Shown: positions 11,520 to 23,394, counted from the first letter of the stretch. The stretch is DNA of 64,000 nucleotides from Parelaphostrongylus tenuis (GCA_019055375.1 JAHQIW010001478.1:22546-86545), one strand, 5' to 3'. A program made the numbers and translations. The notes: generated from the letters alone by a model not told the origin.

Positions 11520-13450
11520 TGAGCTAATACGTCAACGTGGAATCGTGCGAGCCGCAGGCAACCGAAACCTAACGTCCGAACTTGCGAAATGCAGAAGAGA
11601 AGCGATAAAAGAAGACCTCAAAGAGAGACTAGTAGCAATTGCGGCAAAAGCTGCAGAAGCTGGGAAGAGCATTCGCAAAGCTCAGCGATTCTTCGCCTAT
11701 TATAAGACAAGATAATTGCACTGCGATACCCTGACGGGACACTTATAGCTTCAAGAAGGGCGATGGAGAAAGTCATCCACCAATGCTACTCGGATCTCTT
11801 ACCGTCATATAGATTGGAAGAGAATGAATTTGTTGTTCCACCAGTCCTCCCTTCTGAAATCCGACATGCTATATCGTCGGTGATGAACAGAACAACTACC
11901 GGCCCACACTGCATTAGATCAAAGCACCTGAAGGACCTATAGTCAGTTCTCATCAACATCCTGGCTCAGTTTTACACTCGCTACGTGTCGTAAAGTTCCC
12001 ATTCAGTGGAAAACCAGCAAGACCGTGTTGTTGTTCAAAAAGGGAGACCTTTACAACATAGGCAATTATCTCTCTATCCGTTTGCTGTCCGTTGTCTATA
12101 AACTCTTCAATCGAGTCGTTCTAAAGACATTTGACAGAGCACTGGACGAAAACAGTGATGCGAACAAGCAGGGATCCGAAAAGGATTCAGTACTACAGAC
12201 CACATTCATACGATTACAAAACTCATTGAAGTTTCACGAGAATACAAATATCGTCATGTCTCACTTTCATCATTCTGAAAAAAGCCCTTAATTCAGTGGG
12301 GAACAGAAGAGGTTCTAGAGCTCTGAAAAACTACGGTGTCCATACTCGGTACGTAGCCATCCTTCATGAGCTACATAAGGATCTCACAGCTAAAATATCG
12401 CCATTCTACAGCGATTTACGATCGACGTAAAAAGTTGGGTTCACCAAGGCGACACAATTTTGCCAAAATTATTCACTGCCCACCCTCAAATATTCATGCG
12501 AGCATTAGAATGAGACGATATGGGAGCGGAATCGACTCTCGACATTTAAACCATCTTCGCTTTCCAATACGCCTGATAATCATTATTTGAGCCACTGCAT
12601 GTCAGTCGTCTATCCATGAGGGCCGACTAATAGAGCCCGTTACACGTGCTTCGATGTTGCGATCTCGTCAGTCGACCAGTAACCCTTTCTGGTCTTTTTC
12701 GCTAATCTCTGTGGGTGCTCCAGTCCCCACACTGAAAGTTAGCAACGACGAACGTTTTACACCCTATGTCCAGTGAAATTTTCACCAAACATAGAGTGTT
12801 GTACACTCGATTGTTCTCGGCTGGTATATTCAATATAACATATCGTTCGTTCATATTGAGTATACCTCTTAATGTGGGGATTGGAGCACACACAGAGATT
12901 AGTAAACTACGAGAAAGGGTAACTGCCCGACTGACGAGATCGCAAGATCGAATCACGTGTATCGGGCTCTACAAGTCAGACCTCATTGATAGACAGCCGA
13001 CATGAGTGGCTCAAATAATAATTATCAGACATATTGAAATCTGAGCAGTGGTTTTAAGAAAACACTCGAAATGAAGGGCATATTCGCTCCGCTGATGAAA
13101 TCGTCCTCATAACCGAAAGCGTCAGCCAAGCGGACCGAATGTTGACCAACTTCGATAGCGCCTGTGGAAAGATTGGTCTCCAACTAAATCTAACAAAAGC
13201 GATGTTCTTGAGAAACCAATGAGCTTTGAATGCCCCATTCACGCTTAACGGAACGAAAATTGTCGAATGCTTCAGTCACGTGTATCTAGGTCGTGAAATC
13301 AATATGATGAACGACCTAGCTCCAGAGTTGATCAGGAGGAAATGAACAGCTTGAGGAACGTTCAAGATTATCGAAGATGTGGTGAATAGGACACAAAACT
13401 CCGACTCCGTGCCCAATTTCTCGAATCGACGATTACCTCTGCTCTCTCCA
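11520..13450 (+). pseudogene. RTE family B reverse transcriptase, copy 2, interrupted
   Basis: Broken plus frames follow the RT. The linker is followed by a fingers block at 12025-12291 (KKGDLYNIGNY, VVYKLFNRV, with the family's EQAG changed). The palm at 12366-12560 ends in HLNHLRF. Coding similarity resumes at about 13080 with an ADEIVLIT-like stretch, so the MITE landed right at the FADD catalytic motif. The thumb then runs to 13450. The copy is doubly dead: catalytic motif split and frames shifted. Confidence 0.8.
12566..13075. mobile_element. Foldback MITE, inserted in RTE copy 2
   Basis: Long inverted arms at about 12572-12720 and 12880-13035 share 'tcattatttgagccac', 'gatacacgtg'-type and 'ctcgtcagtcg' blocks with the other copies of this family. 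The centre has the conserved 41-nt hairpin (12759-12799) followed by 'gttgtacactcgatt'. No coding capacity is seen. The left outer end lacks the 'cgagtgttttcttgaga' terminus present on the right, so this copy is asymmetric. Confidence 0.8.
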
Positions 13451-13459
13451 TAGTCCTTA

Positions 13460-15060
13460 TCGAAGCTGTAAGTATCTCTTCAGGGTATCGGAGTGCAATC
13501 ATTTTAGTCTTATAGTTGACGAAGCCTCACTGGGCTTTTGCGAATGCTCCTCCCAGCTTCTGCAGCTTCTGATACAACTTCTGCTCTTCTCTTTCTGAGG
13601 TCTTCTTTTATCGCTTCTCTGCAGCGTTTCGCAAGTTCGGACGTGAGTTTCGGTTGCCTGTAGCTTGTGTGATTCCAAGTTGACGTATCCGCTCGAGTGT
13701 CCGCGGAGACAAGCGACTCCTCTTGATCTTAGGACTCTCGGTTTTCATAGCGCTATCGTGGTGATATTCAACGAGCTCATCGTATTCTCTGTCGACAGCG
13801 GTATCTTTCCAAAAGCCGACTAATGATTTGAATACATCCCAGTTTATGGTATTTCTGTGACTTCGTTATTCGAATCTAGCCGCTTTCTCTCCTTTCAGCA
13901 AAAACCAAACGTTGCACGAAGGAGGCGATGACCTGATCTCGTGTAGAACTTAAACAAAAGCGACATCGGTTAAACAAAATTATCGATAAACTAAGATGTG
14001 GTCTAGTTCGTTATGGTACTCTCCATTGGGAGACTCCTACGTCCATCGCTGAGAGTGAGTCTTATGGAATTGTGCCCACTTCATTCCATTGCTGTCCGTG
14101 GGTCTTAGTGTGACGTTTTGCAGAAGTTCTCCTAGGTCCACTTTTCGCGTTAAAATCTCCAACAATGACCTTGAAGAAGGTATAAACTTTTCTGAAGCAT
14201 TTTTTGAGGTCCATATAAAACGCCAACTTTGTTTTCGTCATTACTTGATGTTGGTGCTTAAACAACGAAGATGGTCAAAGCCGGCATAGAACCGCATCGC
14301 TTCAACCATAGTCGTCCGATGCGGGTTGTTAGTTGTTCATACGAATCAATGTTAACGGTCAAATTCGACTTGATGAGGACGCCAACCCAAAAAACAGTTC
14401 TTTCCTGGTGTCATAAACAGCGTTTAAAGGATGGCGTCTTTTAGTATCAGCCTGGACAATGACGTCGTACCTTATCCTTCTTGCTTGAATCAGTTGATCT
14501 TCTACAGCGGATTCATGAGCAAGTGTTCTTGCATTCTACGTACAGATATTCATTTTAGCTTGTTTCGATCTTGACAACCTAGTTCGGCTCTGAGATGTGA
14601 GCAGTCACTCCGTGCTCGCTTTACCTAGCACTGCCGTACCAGAAGCTCTTTCGTGGTCAGGGGAATGAGGCTTTATTTGTTACTGTTTTTGGCATTTTGA
14701 TATCCAACGTATAGCTTTTCAAGCTTTAAACCTGGAGGCTGGGTACTCACGATTAGCTTGCCAGTCTCTCTCGAAGGACTTGGAGGAGCTCTCTGAGGGC
14801 GACTCCTTATCGCCTGCCATGTACTTCCCAGCCGTTTGATTGCAGGCGTTTGGCCGACTTGACCTGAAAAAATGGAGTTTTGTAATATCGGCGATCAGAC
14901 GCGGGGAGCTCATCCCCTGAATCCACCTGCATCTCTGGGGAGCACACGGCCGCTTTTAGTTCGCGTTTACTTTCCTATCCACGTCCTGTGAACGCGCCAC
15001 GTGCCCTCGCGACTAATCAGGCGGAATCCCTCACAGAGAGAGGTCCAGCCCTATATAACA
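13460..15060 (-). mobile_element. RTE-clade retrotransposon, family B copy 3, 5' half only
   Basis: Minus-strand family-B sequence holding the 5' leader (15060-14560), the endonuclease region (14560-13900) and the start of the RT linker, ending near 13464 at the segment meaning 'actccgatacc...' in sense. The frame at 14265-14062 has VGDFNAKSGPRRTS, an intact GDFN motif. The 3' half is missing, which is the reverse of normal 5' truncation, so this copy was cut by rearrangement. Its truncated end abuts the truncated end of copy 2. Confidence 0.85.
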
Positions 15061-17629
15061 GACCACATTCTCTACTCAAAAATAATTATCTGAGCGATTG
15101 AGATTCTAGTCCAGTGATTCTTATATAGTGTTTTGGACTACATTTTATAGAGTTGCAAATGTAAAGAAGACTCACTCTCTATACAATGAGTACACATGCG
15201 TGATGAAACCCATGCTGACGACAATGATGGAAACATCATTCCTCCTGAATTTTTATATTTTTGGTGGTTTTTTGCCCTGAGATACTGGTTTTGAACAAAT
15301 TTCTTGCTGTATGAAGCTCAGTCCTTAAACTGACCACGCCTATTATTCCAGTGGGTTTTAAGTATCTGATTGACTAGTTTGTGGGAGTAAAATACTGTTA
15401 CTCAATTAATTACTTGCTCTCTAGGTGGCATCCTCTAAGCTAAAGACGCATTGATTCACCAGTACAGTGCCATTATTGAAAATGCCGTTACACGTCTCTA
15501 AGGGATTAAGCAACCTGAAAAATTTTCTTCTCCTTATCTTTTCCGTGTTGTTCTTCTTGTGTGTGCGCTTTCAGACATTGCATGTTTCAGATCTCGTGAG
15601 ATTAACTATCTACATGAAGCATCCTCTAGTACGATATCGTCAACAATCCAGTTTACCATGCCTACCGCAGGCATTTGTAAATCTACGATGGCATACCAGC
15701 AACGCGAAGCGAGAAATACCCCATGGGCTGAGATTTATCGAGAATGTAATGCAAAACTCATTCAACAGCTTGACAAAGGATGGTAGGAGTGACAAAGCTA
15801 GAATGTTGTTAAATTGCTCAAAAATTTGTTTGCAATTTCGAGCAGTATGATTTCTATGAAAAATTGAGATAATGTCTCAATTTTAGACCACGTTTTGCGC
15901 ATTCCGTCTTCCTATCACGCACTGCTCCACTTCTGGTTTTTTTTCAGACAATGCTGCCCAGCGACCCACGTGATTAATTAATGTGTTGAGTCTTTCGATG
16001 CAATTCCTGCAAACTCATGCTTTTTATGTGTAAACATATAAGTTTAAAGACGCAGTAGTGCAATATGGAGTGCTCGAAAATAACATTCATTAATTTTTGT
16101 CTTGAAGTTCAGCCTTGAATTACATGGGATATCTTGATAAGTTATGATTTTCTGTGTATCCTTCCATGCTTTTGATCCATATAGAATTTATATACGCACA
16201 TCAAACTCAGATATAGAGTGCGATCATCTTTCCGCTCTCAAAACGCTCTATGATCACTTCCCAAGGACCAAATTACGTTTCAGAATCATCGAATATCAAG
16301 TAATCGTATGAGCAGTAAGAGTCTAGTGAGTAGCCGAGTATTGAGGCTGGCCCTACAAAACCGCCGAGGGTGAAAATTTTTTGCTGACTGCAACAGCACT
16401 ACGAAAAGCCTTTTGAGGAACCAGGTACCGTATTAAAACATAGTTTTCAAGATATTTAATGACCACTGAAAGTACAGTAAGAAATTCCTAGCAAGTAACA
16501 AGTGTTTTTGAATACATGTGTCTAACGGTATACATTCGGTCCTTGAGGAGGAATAATCATAGAGCTTTTAGAGAAATTGCTCACACTGTTTAATAATTGG
16601 TAATCATTCTTGCAACTTGCCTGGTTAGCCGTCGGAAGACTCTATTGTAAATGGTTGTTCTTCAAGCACGCACTCGTAGCCACTGAAAACTTGATTAGTG
16701 CGCACTTCTTTTGCTAAAATTTCTGTATCCAACAAACCCTCTTCACCACAGACGAATGTTCAGGAGAACGATCAGATCTCGTTTCCACCCACTAAGAATT
16801 TTTTGAAAAACCATTTGTTGGAATTAATCTATCAGTGAACATTTGGAGCTTAATGCAAATTTCTGTCCAATAGATGGTTGTCTATTTATGCTTTGGATGG
16901 CTACCCTCTCTGTGTCCTTGAGGTTGGGGTTATGTCGTCAATCGCCAAATGTAAAGTTATATGATTTCATAAGGCTAATTGCATTTTGCAGTCTTTATAT
17001 TTTCTACATCAAGTTATTAAAGCGTCTATACTTGTAGGGAATGGACTGTTCATAAGAGAAGCAAAAATGCGGTGTTTCAAAATGTTTGCTGCTGGCTGAT
17101 CTATCTAAAATGGTGACCAATGAATATCCACTTCCAAATGGCTCCATAGCCACAACGAGAGAATGGTGCTATCTGTCCTAGTACAGGTGGTGACCATTGC
17201 TTTATTACATGGTTTGAAGAGTAGACTGAAAAACCTGTTCACGATGATCGTCTTGTCTCACATATCGAAGCACTGAATATGTCACAATCAGGTGAGTAAG
17301 CAGGGTTTTGACAGAATTTCTTCCCTATTAAAATATACCTAGTGCGTTTTGTCATAAATGCCTAAAAAGAAAAAGCGCTCGGTGACGTTGAAACACATGA
17401 AATATAATAGGAGGTCGTAAACGAAGACTTGGACACTTCCTCTGTTAGAGCATATGCCGATTGTTAATGGAAATGTATTACAAGAAATACTGCTTTCCAC
17501 TGATTCTTCATAAGAAATGTGATATCACAAAGAGACAAGGTATCATAAATACTCTTCGCTACCACACTACAGTATTAAAATCTGATCACCCATATCGGAC
17601 TACGTGTGAAATGAGTAAATAGCTCATTT
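15061..17629. other. Mostly unassigned interval
   Basis: Apart from the exon-like segment at 15574-15786 I recognise nothing. The sequence is AT-rich with frequent stops in all frames. The plus frame at 16843-17037 is short and resembles no family. No strong inverted repeats or tandem arrays were seen. Confidence 0.45.
15574..15786 (+). CDS. Possible orphan 3' exon, unknown product
   Basis: A polypyrimidine acceptor (gtgcgctttcag) precedes 15574, and a second (gcatgtttcag) lies 16 bases on. One frame then stays open to a TAG at 15784-15786. It ends with MAYQQREARNTPWAEIYREC and then NAKLIQQLDKGW, a charged helical-looking tail. A second frame over the same bases is open to 15850 and starts with a hydrophobic signal-like segment (NFLLLIFSVLFFL), so only one can be real. 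I do not recognise the family and find no upstream exon. It may be the last exon of a gene or a pseudogene scrap. Confidence 0.3.
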   Translation, partial: DIACFRSREINYLHEASSSTISSTIQFTMPTAGICKSTMAYQQREARNTPWAEIYRECNAKLIQQLDKGW

Positions 17630-18225
17630 CAAGTGTTTTTCTAAGGCCGCACTCAAATTTCAATATAACTGGCAATCATTATTCGAGTCAACATATCATG
17701 TGGCATTTTATGAGCGCATCTGCAGCCCGATACACGTGTTTTGACATTGGCAGCCTCGCCCAGTCCGGCAGACACTTTGACTTTAGTCAAGTGGTCTTGG
17801 GGAGAACCCATACTCCCATGCATAGAGTAGGCGACGCCGTATATCTTACACTTGTGGCCAAATGAAGTAAGTCACTGTATTGGCAGTGATGTGCAATTGG
17901 TTCCTTTTGCCTGGTACTTTCGAAAAATTACATCGTTCGTTTTTAGTGTTTTCTTGAGGCCTCGCTTACGTAATAGTCTATATGATAATTATTACTTAGG
18001 CTAATATTTTATATGATCTGTTTATGGGCACTGTACAGCACGGTACACGTGTTTCGGACTTGGCAGCCTCGTCAGTTGGACAGGGCTTTCGCCTCCAGCA
18101 AATCCTTTCAAATACCCATAATAGGCCACATAACATGTTGGCTGAGACAAATTATCAGACAAATAAACAGTTGTCCAATGATTCACGATATTTTCCGTAT
18201 CAACTTTCGAACTCTTTCAATTCCT
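17630..18225. mobile_element. Two tandem foldback-MITE pieces
   Basis: The first piece begins near 17632 with 'gtgtttttctaaggccgcactcaaatttcaat' and has 'gcccgatacacgtgtttt' and 'cctcgcccagtc'. The second begins near 17946 with 'tagtgttttcttgaggcctcgc' and has 'cggtacacgtgtttcgg' and 'cctcgtcagttgg'. Both are in the same orientation and match arms of the MITE at 29.0-29.5 kb. The right end (about 18110-18215) includes 'ggccacataacatgttggct', which is also present at the edge of the inverted R1 copy at 33.7 kb. Confidence 0.65.
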
Positions 18226-19701
18226 AAACTAACACCGATGCTGCGTAAAGCATGTATCATCAAAGTGCTCTGAGCTCTTGATAACATACACTAAACTTTC
18301 ATTGAAAGCGTCTTTTCTACAATGAAAAACTACTAATGTTAAAATGGGTCTGCAGCATATACAGGAGCTAGCATACAAATGAAAAAGTGCTTCTACGTAT
18401 ATATTTACTAAGTAGCACAAAGTAATTCAGCGAACCATCTTTTTTCAACCTCAGCATTGATCCGATGATGCACTGGATTTTTTAATCAGCAGACACTAGA
18501 CTGCTAATAACAAGAGCAATTTGGTCCTCAATAAGTGGCGTTTTGGCAGTTTCGCCTCCTACTGAGCCTGAAACCCTTTTCCAGTCAGTCATCTCCTAAT
18601 TCTTTACAAAAGAGACACATCATCTAATGTCGAGCTTGCACAAATGTTCTATGATCTGTTGCGAACTAGAGTAGATTTCAGTGGTATTTCGATCAGCGGT
18701 ACCTATTTTGTTACACATATCTTTTGAAAGCCCTTTTGTAGTCATGCGTACTTTGTCCGAAGTAATGGACATGATTTGTTCTTGCTCACTTGATATATTT
18801 TGGTCTTGATAGGCTTTACGTTTAACAACGTCTATTCATCCAAGCCTCCCGCGACATTCAGCACCTTATAGCCATTAGTTGGCAGTTCTCTACAACAAAT
18901 TCAGAGACTTGTTGCTAATCTCTTGTACATACAGTAATTTTTTTTTACTAAATTGCTGACGCTAGAATCTCTCTTTAGTTTTATTATCGAATGCTATAAA
19001 ATGGATCTTTCGACAAAAAACAAGTCATTGTCAACTCACGATCACTCAGTTAACAATCTCCTAGTATAACCCTTTGCGGACGGCGCCATTTCCTGCCGGC
19101 GGGAGCCTCGGACGGTGTATGAAGAGAGGCTGCCAACGCCTGCTCCAAGGCTAATGTGATAGTCTTTTAATGAATTCCATACTTTTTCATCAATAAATGA
19201 GGTATATGTGCCAACAAATGGTCACATATGATGAACAAACATCAATAAGGTTATTTTTAATAGAAAAACATAATTGCTTCCATTTTTAAGAGACACCTCT
19301 AAAGGGAAGAACAACAATAGATGAGAAACCTCTAATTAGAAGTTTTTATCAAGCCTTTCTACAATAGTTTATTCCTACTTGTCCACATTCAAGTCAGATC
19401 TGCTCTTTTTCTATCAGTTTTCAATGTTTTATTGCATAAAGTTTATGAAATTCATCATAATGCCTGAAAATTGGAAAAAATGAATAGTTCCCCAAAAATA
19501 GTGTATCTTATTGCATGCTATCCCATTTCATCAAAATACCTCAATTTTTTTTAGTAACAATGCATTATAGATTCCCATATCTCAGATCAATGCGTAACTT
19601 CGTTTCAATTTCTTATTCATAGTTGTTAAATGAAAATCGACAAAACTTATCTTGATTAGCTGACGCGAGGTTGTTAAATTAGTCGTAGAAGTTCGGCTAA
19701 T

Positions 19702-19725
19702 GTTTCCGCGACCCGCCTTCTTCAG
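19702..19725 (-). ncRNA. Hammerhead-like motif downstream of Penelope remnant
   Basis: About 75 bases after the stop codon the minus strand reads CTGAAGA, a short hairpin (GCG-GGT-CGC) and GAAAC. The order CUGANGA-stem-GAAA is that of a hammerhead ribozyme core, and Penelope-like elements are known to carry such ribozymes. Stem II is imperfect here and no stem III/UH has been confirmed, so activity is doubtful. Homologous motifs lie at 32151-32174 and 63029-63054. Confidence 0.35.
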
Positions 19726-19797
19726 AGCCTAAGCGTATGTAGTATTAGTCTATTTGAATGATTCGGATGGTCATATTTATATGATGCCTAGGTCAGG

Positions 19798-20380
19798 TCA
19801 GAAGATAAAACGAAGAAAAGGCGCGAGGTCTCGTGTGATGGTGACACATTCTTCCTTTCGGTTCATTTCAGGGTTTTTGGCGTTTATCCAAAATGCCTCA
19901 AGAGTTTTTGCGCGTGGATGTTTTTGATTCCTGCGCCAGGATTGTGACAGTGACATCAAAATCCTTGTTGTTGTGTTTCTTCGCCCTATGTAAACTTAAA
20001 GTTTGGTTTTATCTATTTTAGATTTACTATCTAGATGTTCTTTTATCCGGATGAAAAAAGATCTACCCGTTTCGCCTATGTATTCTTCCCCGCATGTTAT
20101 ACATGTTCGCAAATAAATTTTGCCCCATCTCATACAATCCCCTTCGTTTCTGTTGGGGTAGATCATACAGTTTTTTTGTGTTGCACAATCAATCATAAAG
20201 CCTATTGCGGATGATGTATGATAGAAGGTGGATTCCAATACTACCTAGAAAATTTTTGAGACTGCATCTTTTTAGGTGGGATTTCAATAACTACCACGGA
20301 ATATCTAAGGCAGCATCTTTTCAGGCACCATTCAACCGCGCTACTAATTCTTTTGATATAAATGGCAGTTTGAAGGGAGC
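19798..20380 (-). pseudogene. Penelope-like element, GIY-YIG endonuclease end
   Basis: The minus strand encodes the end of a Penelope-like retroelement ORF: PFKLPFISKELVARL (start of the RT-endonuclease linker), then NEGDCMRWGKIYLRTCITCG, EEYIGETGRSFFIRIKEHLD (GIY-YIG nuclease core with its CxxC) and, after a one-base shift, TRKTLEAFWINAKNPEMNRK and ECVTITRDLAPFLRFIF before TGA at 19800-19798. In living elements the GIY-YIG domain nicks DNA for reverse transcription. The catalytic RT palm is absent upstream, so this is a truncated, frameshifted remnant. Family assignment is firm from the EYIGETGR...RIKEH signature. Confidence 0.85.
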
Positions 20381-20993
20381 TCTTGAACTGAACTTCTGAA
20401 AAGGAACTTGAAAAACTGAACAATCTCCTTCAAACTGCCAATCATATTCGTTCAGCAAAGTCATGATAGAAGTAATCCTATTTTACATTCGCATACAATT
20501 AGATCGTGCCACAATACATCTGCCTATTCACCTTGTTATCTTCCATCTTTTTCCTTTATCGCATAAGTTGAATTCTCTCTCATTTGACATGCGATCACAA
20601 ATTCTGCCGGTTTTAGGATCATTGTAGAATTCTGTACCTGTGAATATGGAATTGCTGTTATTGTCGCGATGTAGAGATTAACGTTGAGCCATTCAAGCTT
20701 GAAGTAGTTTGAAGTCTGAAACAAGGCGTCTCCTCAACGAAGACTTCAGAAAAGATTAAAAGTGGAAGCGTACACCACAAAGGAGACCAGTCAACGGTCA
20801 TGAGCATCGGTCGGTGCAGTGCATAATTAGAAAGGATTACATATTGTGTGTTTATTGAGATATGAGACAACTATATCTACAACGCTTGCATTTTGTGTTA
20901 ACCTTGCGAGTGCTGTCAATAGCGTACTGCATTAGCAGTGATCTATGGTTGCCGGAATTCATGCTACCCTCGCTGATAATACATAAAATGACG

Positions 20994-23394
20994 GTTAGTA
21001 TGTACTTATGGATATTTTGTTGGTCCCCCGTAGTGGGAGGCTCATTACATGAATTCACGCGCTTCACAGCAAATCGTACAGTGGCTTGTATATTACGGTT
21101 AGATTCCCCTACCCTCCACCACGGAGAGCAGCGTGTGGCCCCACATCTAACCGGGCAGTAACGCTCCATGGTGGGAATCGGTGACAACTTTCGCTTTTAT
21201 GCAGTTGATACCAGACTAACTGCACCATGAAAAATGCTTCAAAACAAATTTGTGACCATTAAGCTAACATTACCGCACGATATACACGAAAAATAAATGT
21301 TGCCATTGTTACGGTTAAAATGATGATCACTTGAAGTGTTATCATCTCTAGAACATTCTTTGATAACTCAAATGATATCAGAATAAAGGTAAAAGTATCA
21401 AGCTAGAAGTAATCATAGCCGCAAGTGAAAATAACTCAATTATGAAATGGAATTCATGAATAGCCCACCAAGAGAAATAGTTGTTGCTCGACAACAAGTA
21501 AGGCATGAAACCAGGTATTTGATAAGCTGGAACCTTATGACGATCACTCTTCTTATCAAATCTTAATAGTCAATAGAGGGTGTCAATTTTTTTTCAAATA
21601 CCTTGCAGATTTAGATACTTTTTTTACTTCTTAAGCACAATTACATGGGAGAGAACTACTACGCGACAATGTTAGAGAAAGCATAAGTGATAGCCGTTTG
21701 AATAAATCTATGGTAAGGTGAAGGAAAGTAGGGATAGGTTATTTCCTACAATATCAATGACTTCGTGCAAGATTTCACACTTACGTTATGGGAATCCGGA
21801 AATTATCAATAACAACAACATATTCATTCATGCATACTTCCCACCTTATTGTCAGTTCTAGACTCCTAGCACGTTGTATATCGCCAATCAAGTATGCTGA
21901 AGAGAAAAATCGCTCATCTAGTAGAGGACATATTTCAAGTGAGCCTTCTTACTGCCATATTTTTTTACAAAGTTTTTTTTCACAGGAACCGTTTATCACA
22001 TCTCCACTATGCGGATCTCAGCACTTCTTGCAATTGAATTATTTCTCCATATCCCCAAACAAGAAGGTCTCTCACTTTTTTGCGTGTGTGCTAGATTGCC
22101 GTTTGGAAATTTGCTTTTATGATATATATCATGAAAGACTAACAATATGCTGTGTGCATGCATCAATTTCGTTCTAATTATGATTACTGCTGTCTGCTAC
22201 TCAAGTCGACTCTCGTTAGAGTCCTCAGATGGATGATCTAGAGCGTCCTCACTTGGACTGGAGGCAGCGAACTTTCATAAAGAAGAAATATGTAAAATTG
22301 CCTACATCTGAGGTATGAAAGACTTGATGAGCCTGAGTGTAGTCGAACCAGCATCGTGCTCGTGATGATCAACATCACCTTTTCAGCTGAAGCTAAGCTT
22401 TCTTCTGGGAATACAATACACATTGGAAAATATACGCAGTGGCAGCTTTGTGGTTCTAGTAATGGTAGTGATTATTCAATGTCTTATTTACATTCAATAA
22501 TCCGAGGAAATCTTTGCTAAGTTATATTTGTACGGAGGATCACATTCGTCAAGCAGCAGAGCAACGCTCACTAATTCTAGTAAAGCAGGTACAATGCTAA
22601 AGATCGGAGCCGCTGTGACTGTAAATTTTTAGTTCGTTTTACGGGATTTTTAGCTACAGTTATAATGCATGCTCAGTATAAATAACTTGCTTTTCTACCA
22701 TAGTAAGTATTATTAATTTAACGTTCAGTAATCTTGCCACGGGATCGGAGATATTATTCACTTCATCACATGGGAATGCAAGGATAATTTGAACAATGTC
22801 ATGTCGTATAGGGTGAGGAACTTAGCATACTGGAAACAAGATTAACAACTTTAGCGATTTAGATGTGTGGTGACATTCATGGTCGGGATCGTGATTCGCT
22901 GCGAATTTTCAGCCGATGTGGCTATCAACTTGACTGTCAATACCTTTTCCTCAAAATCTATGTGGACAGGTTTGTCACAGAAAAGTAAAGGATGGACTAG
23001 TATGTGGTACTCGGCTATGTCAACTGCTCAAAACACTTGTCCGGCATCAAAATTATCGAAGAAATGGCCGAATTAAAGTCTGACTCGAGTTAGTTTATTG
23101 CATCAAGTTCCTGGCAGCAATTTGTCAACATCTGAGCGAAAGAGCAAGGTTTCGTTATCTCAACGTCCATGAGGAAGATCATATGTGCTATGCAAGACAG
23201 TTTCAACCAGTGTGGTATACTTGCAAATTCAATTCGGAATGAAGACATTCGGAAAAGTTTTGATAAAAATCAGTTATAAACTGTTGATATGGGGTCACAT
23301 TGTTTTCAGGGGGCGACAGCAACTTCATGCGATAATATTACTGATCGCTACAAGATTCTCTGCACAGAAGTTTTCTTATTGCACGCGGTATCCA
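20994..23394. other. Unassigned interval between repeats
   Basis: No recognised gene. Plus frames at 21788-22177 (129 codons) and 22867-23076 have no family resemblance. The second has splice-like bases around it but no coherent continuation. A folded segment lies at 21096-21175. The minus frame 21187-20852 runs across the R1a edge and is not credible as a gene. Confidence 0.45.
21096..21175. repeat. Nested inverted repeats, possible folded RNA
   Basis: CGGTTAGAT (21096-21104) pairs perfectly with ATCTAACCG (21145-21153). An overlapping second pairing, CCACCACGGAG against CTCCATGGTGG, spans about 21117-21174, so two alternative folds compete. No known structured RNA family is recognised. Confidence 0.4.

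Larger units (their letters stand above)
10110..13450 (+). mobile_element. RTE-clade retrotransposon, family B copy 2, MITE-interrupted
   Basis: Plus-strand family-B element with a 5' leader from about 10110, endonuclease at 10577-11332 and RT pieces from about 11520 to 13450. A foldback MITE (about 12566-13075) splits the RT palm. The element lacks its 3' end: similarity to the copy at 45.7 kb stops near 13450, where the inverted copy 3 begins. Several stops and frameshifts make it inactive. Confidence 0.85.
18107..20993 (-). repeat. R1a: 2.9-kb repeat, inverted partner of 30926-33783
   Basis: Reading the minus strand from 20993 down reproduces 30926-33783 with only scattered differences. 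Examples are 'ggaattcatgctaccctcgctgataat' at the inner edge and 'ctttcaattcctaaactaacac' near the outer edge. The unit includes a Penelope-like coding remnant (20380-19798) and, at its outer edge, part of a MITE end. Because both copies share that MITE junction, they probably derive from one locus by inverted segmental duplication. Confidence 0.85.

Noticed and set aside
21788..22177. 129-codon plus frame
   Set aside because: No recognisable domain, no splice context and composition like surrounding AT-rich DNA.
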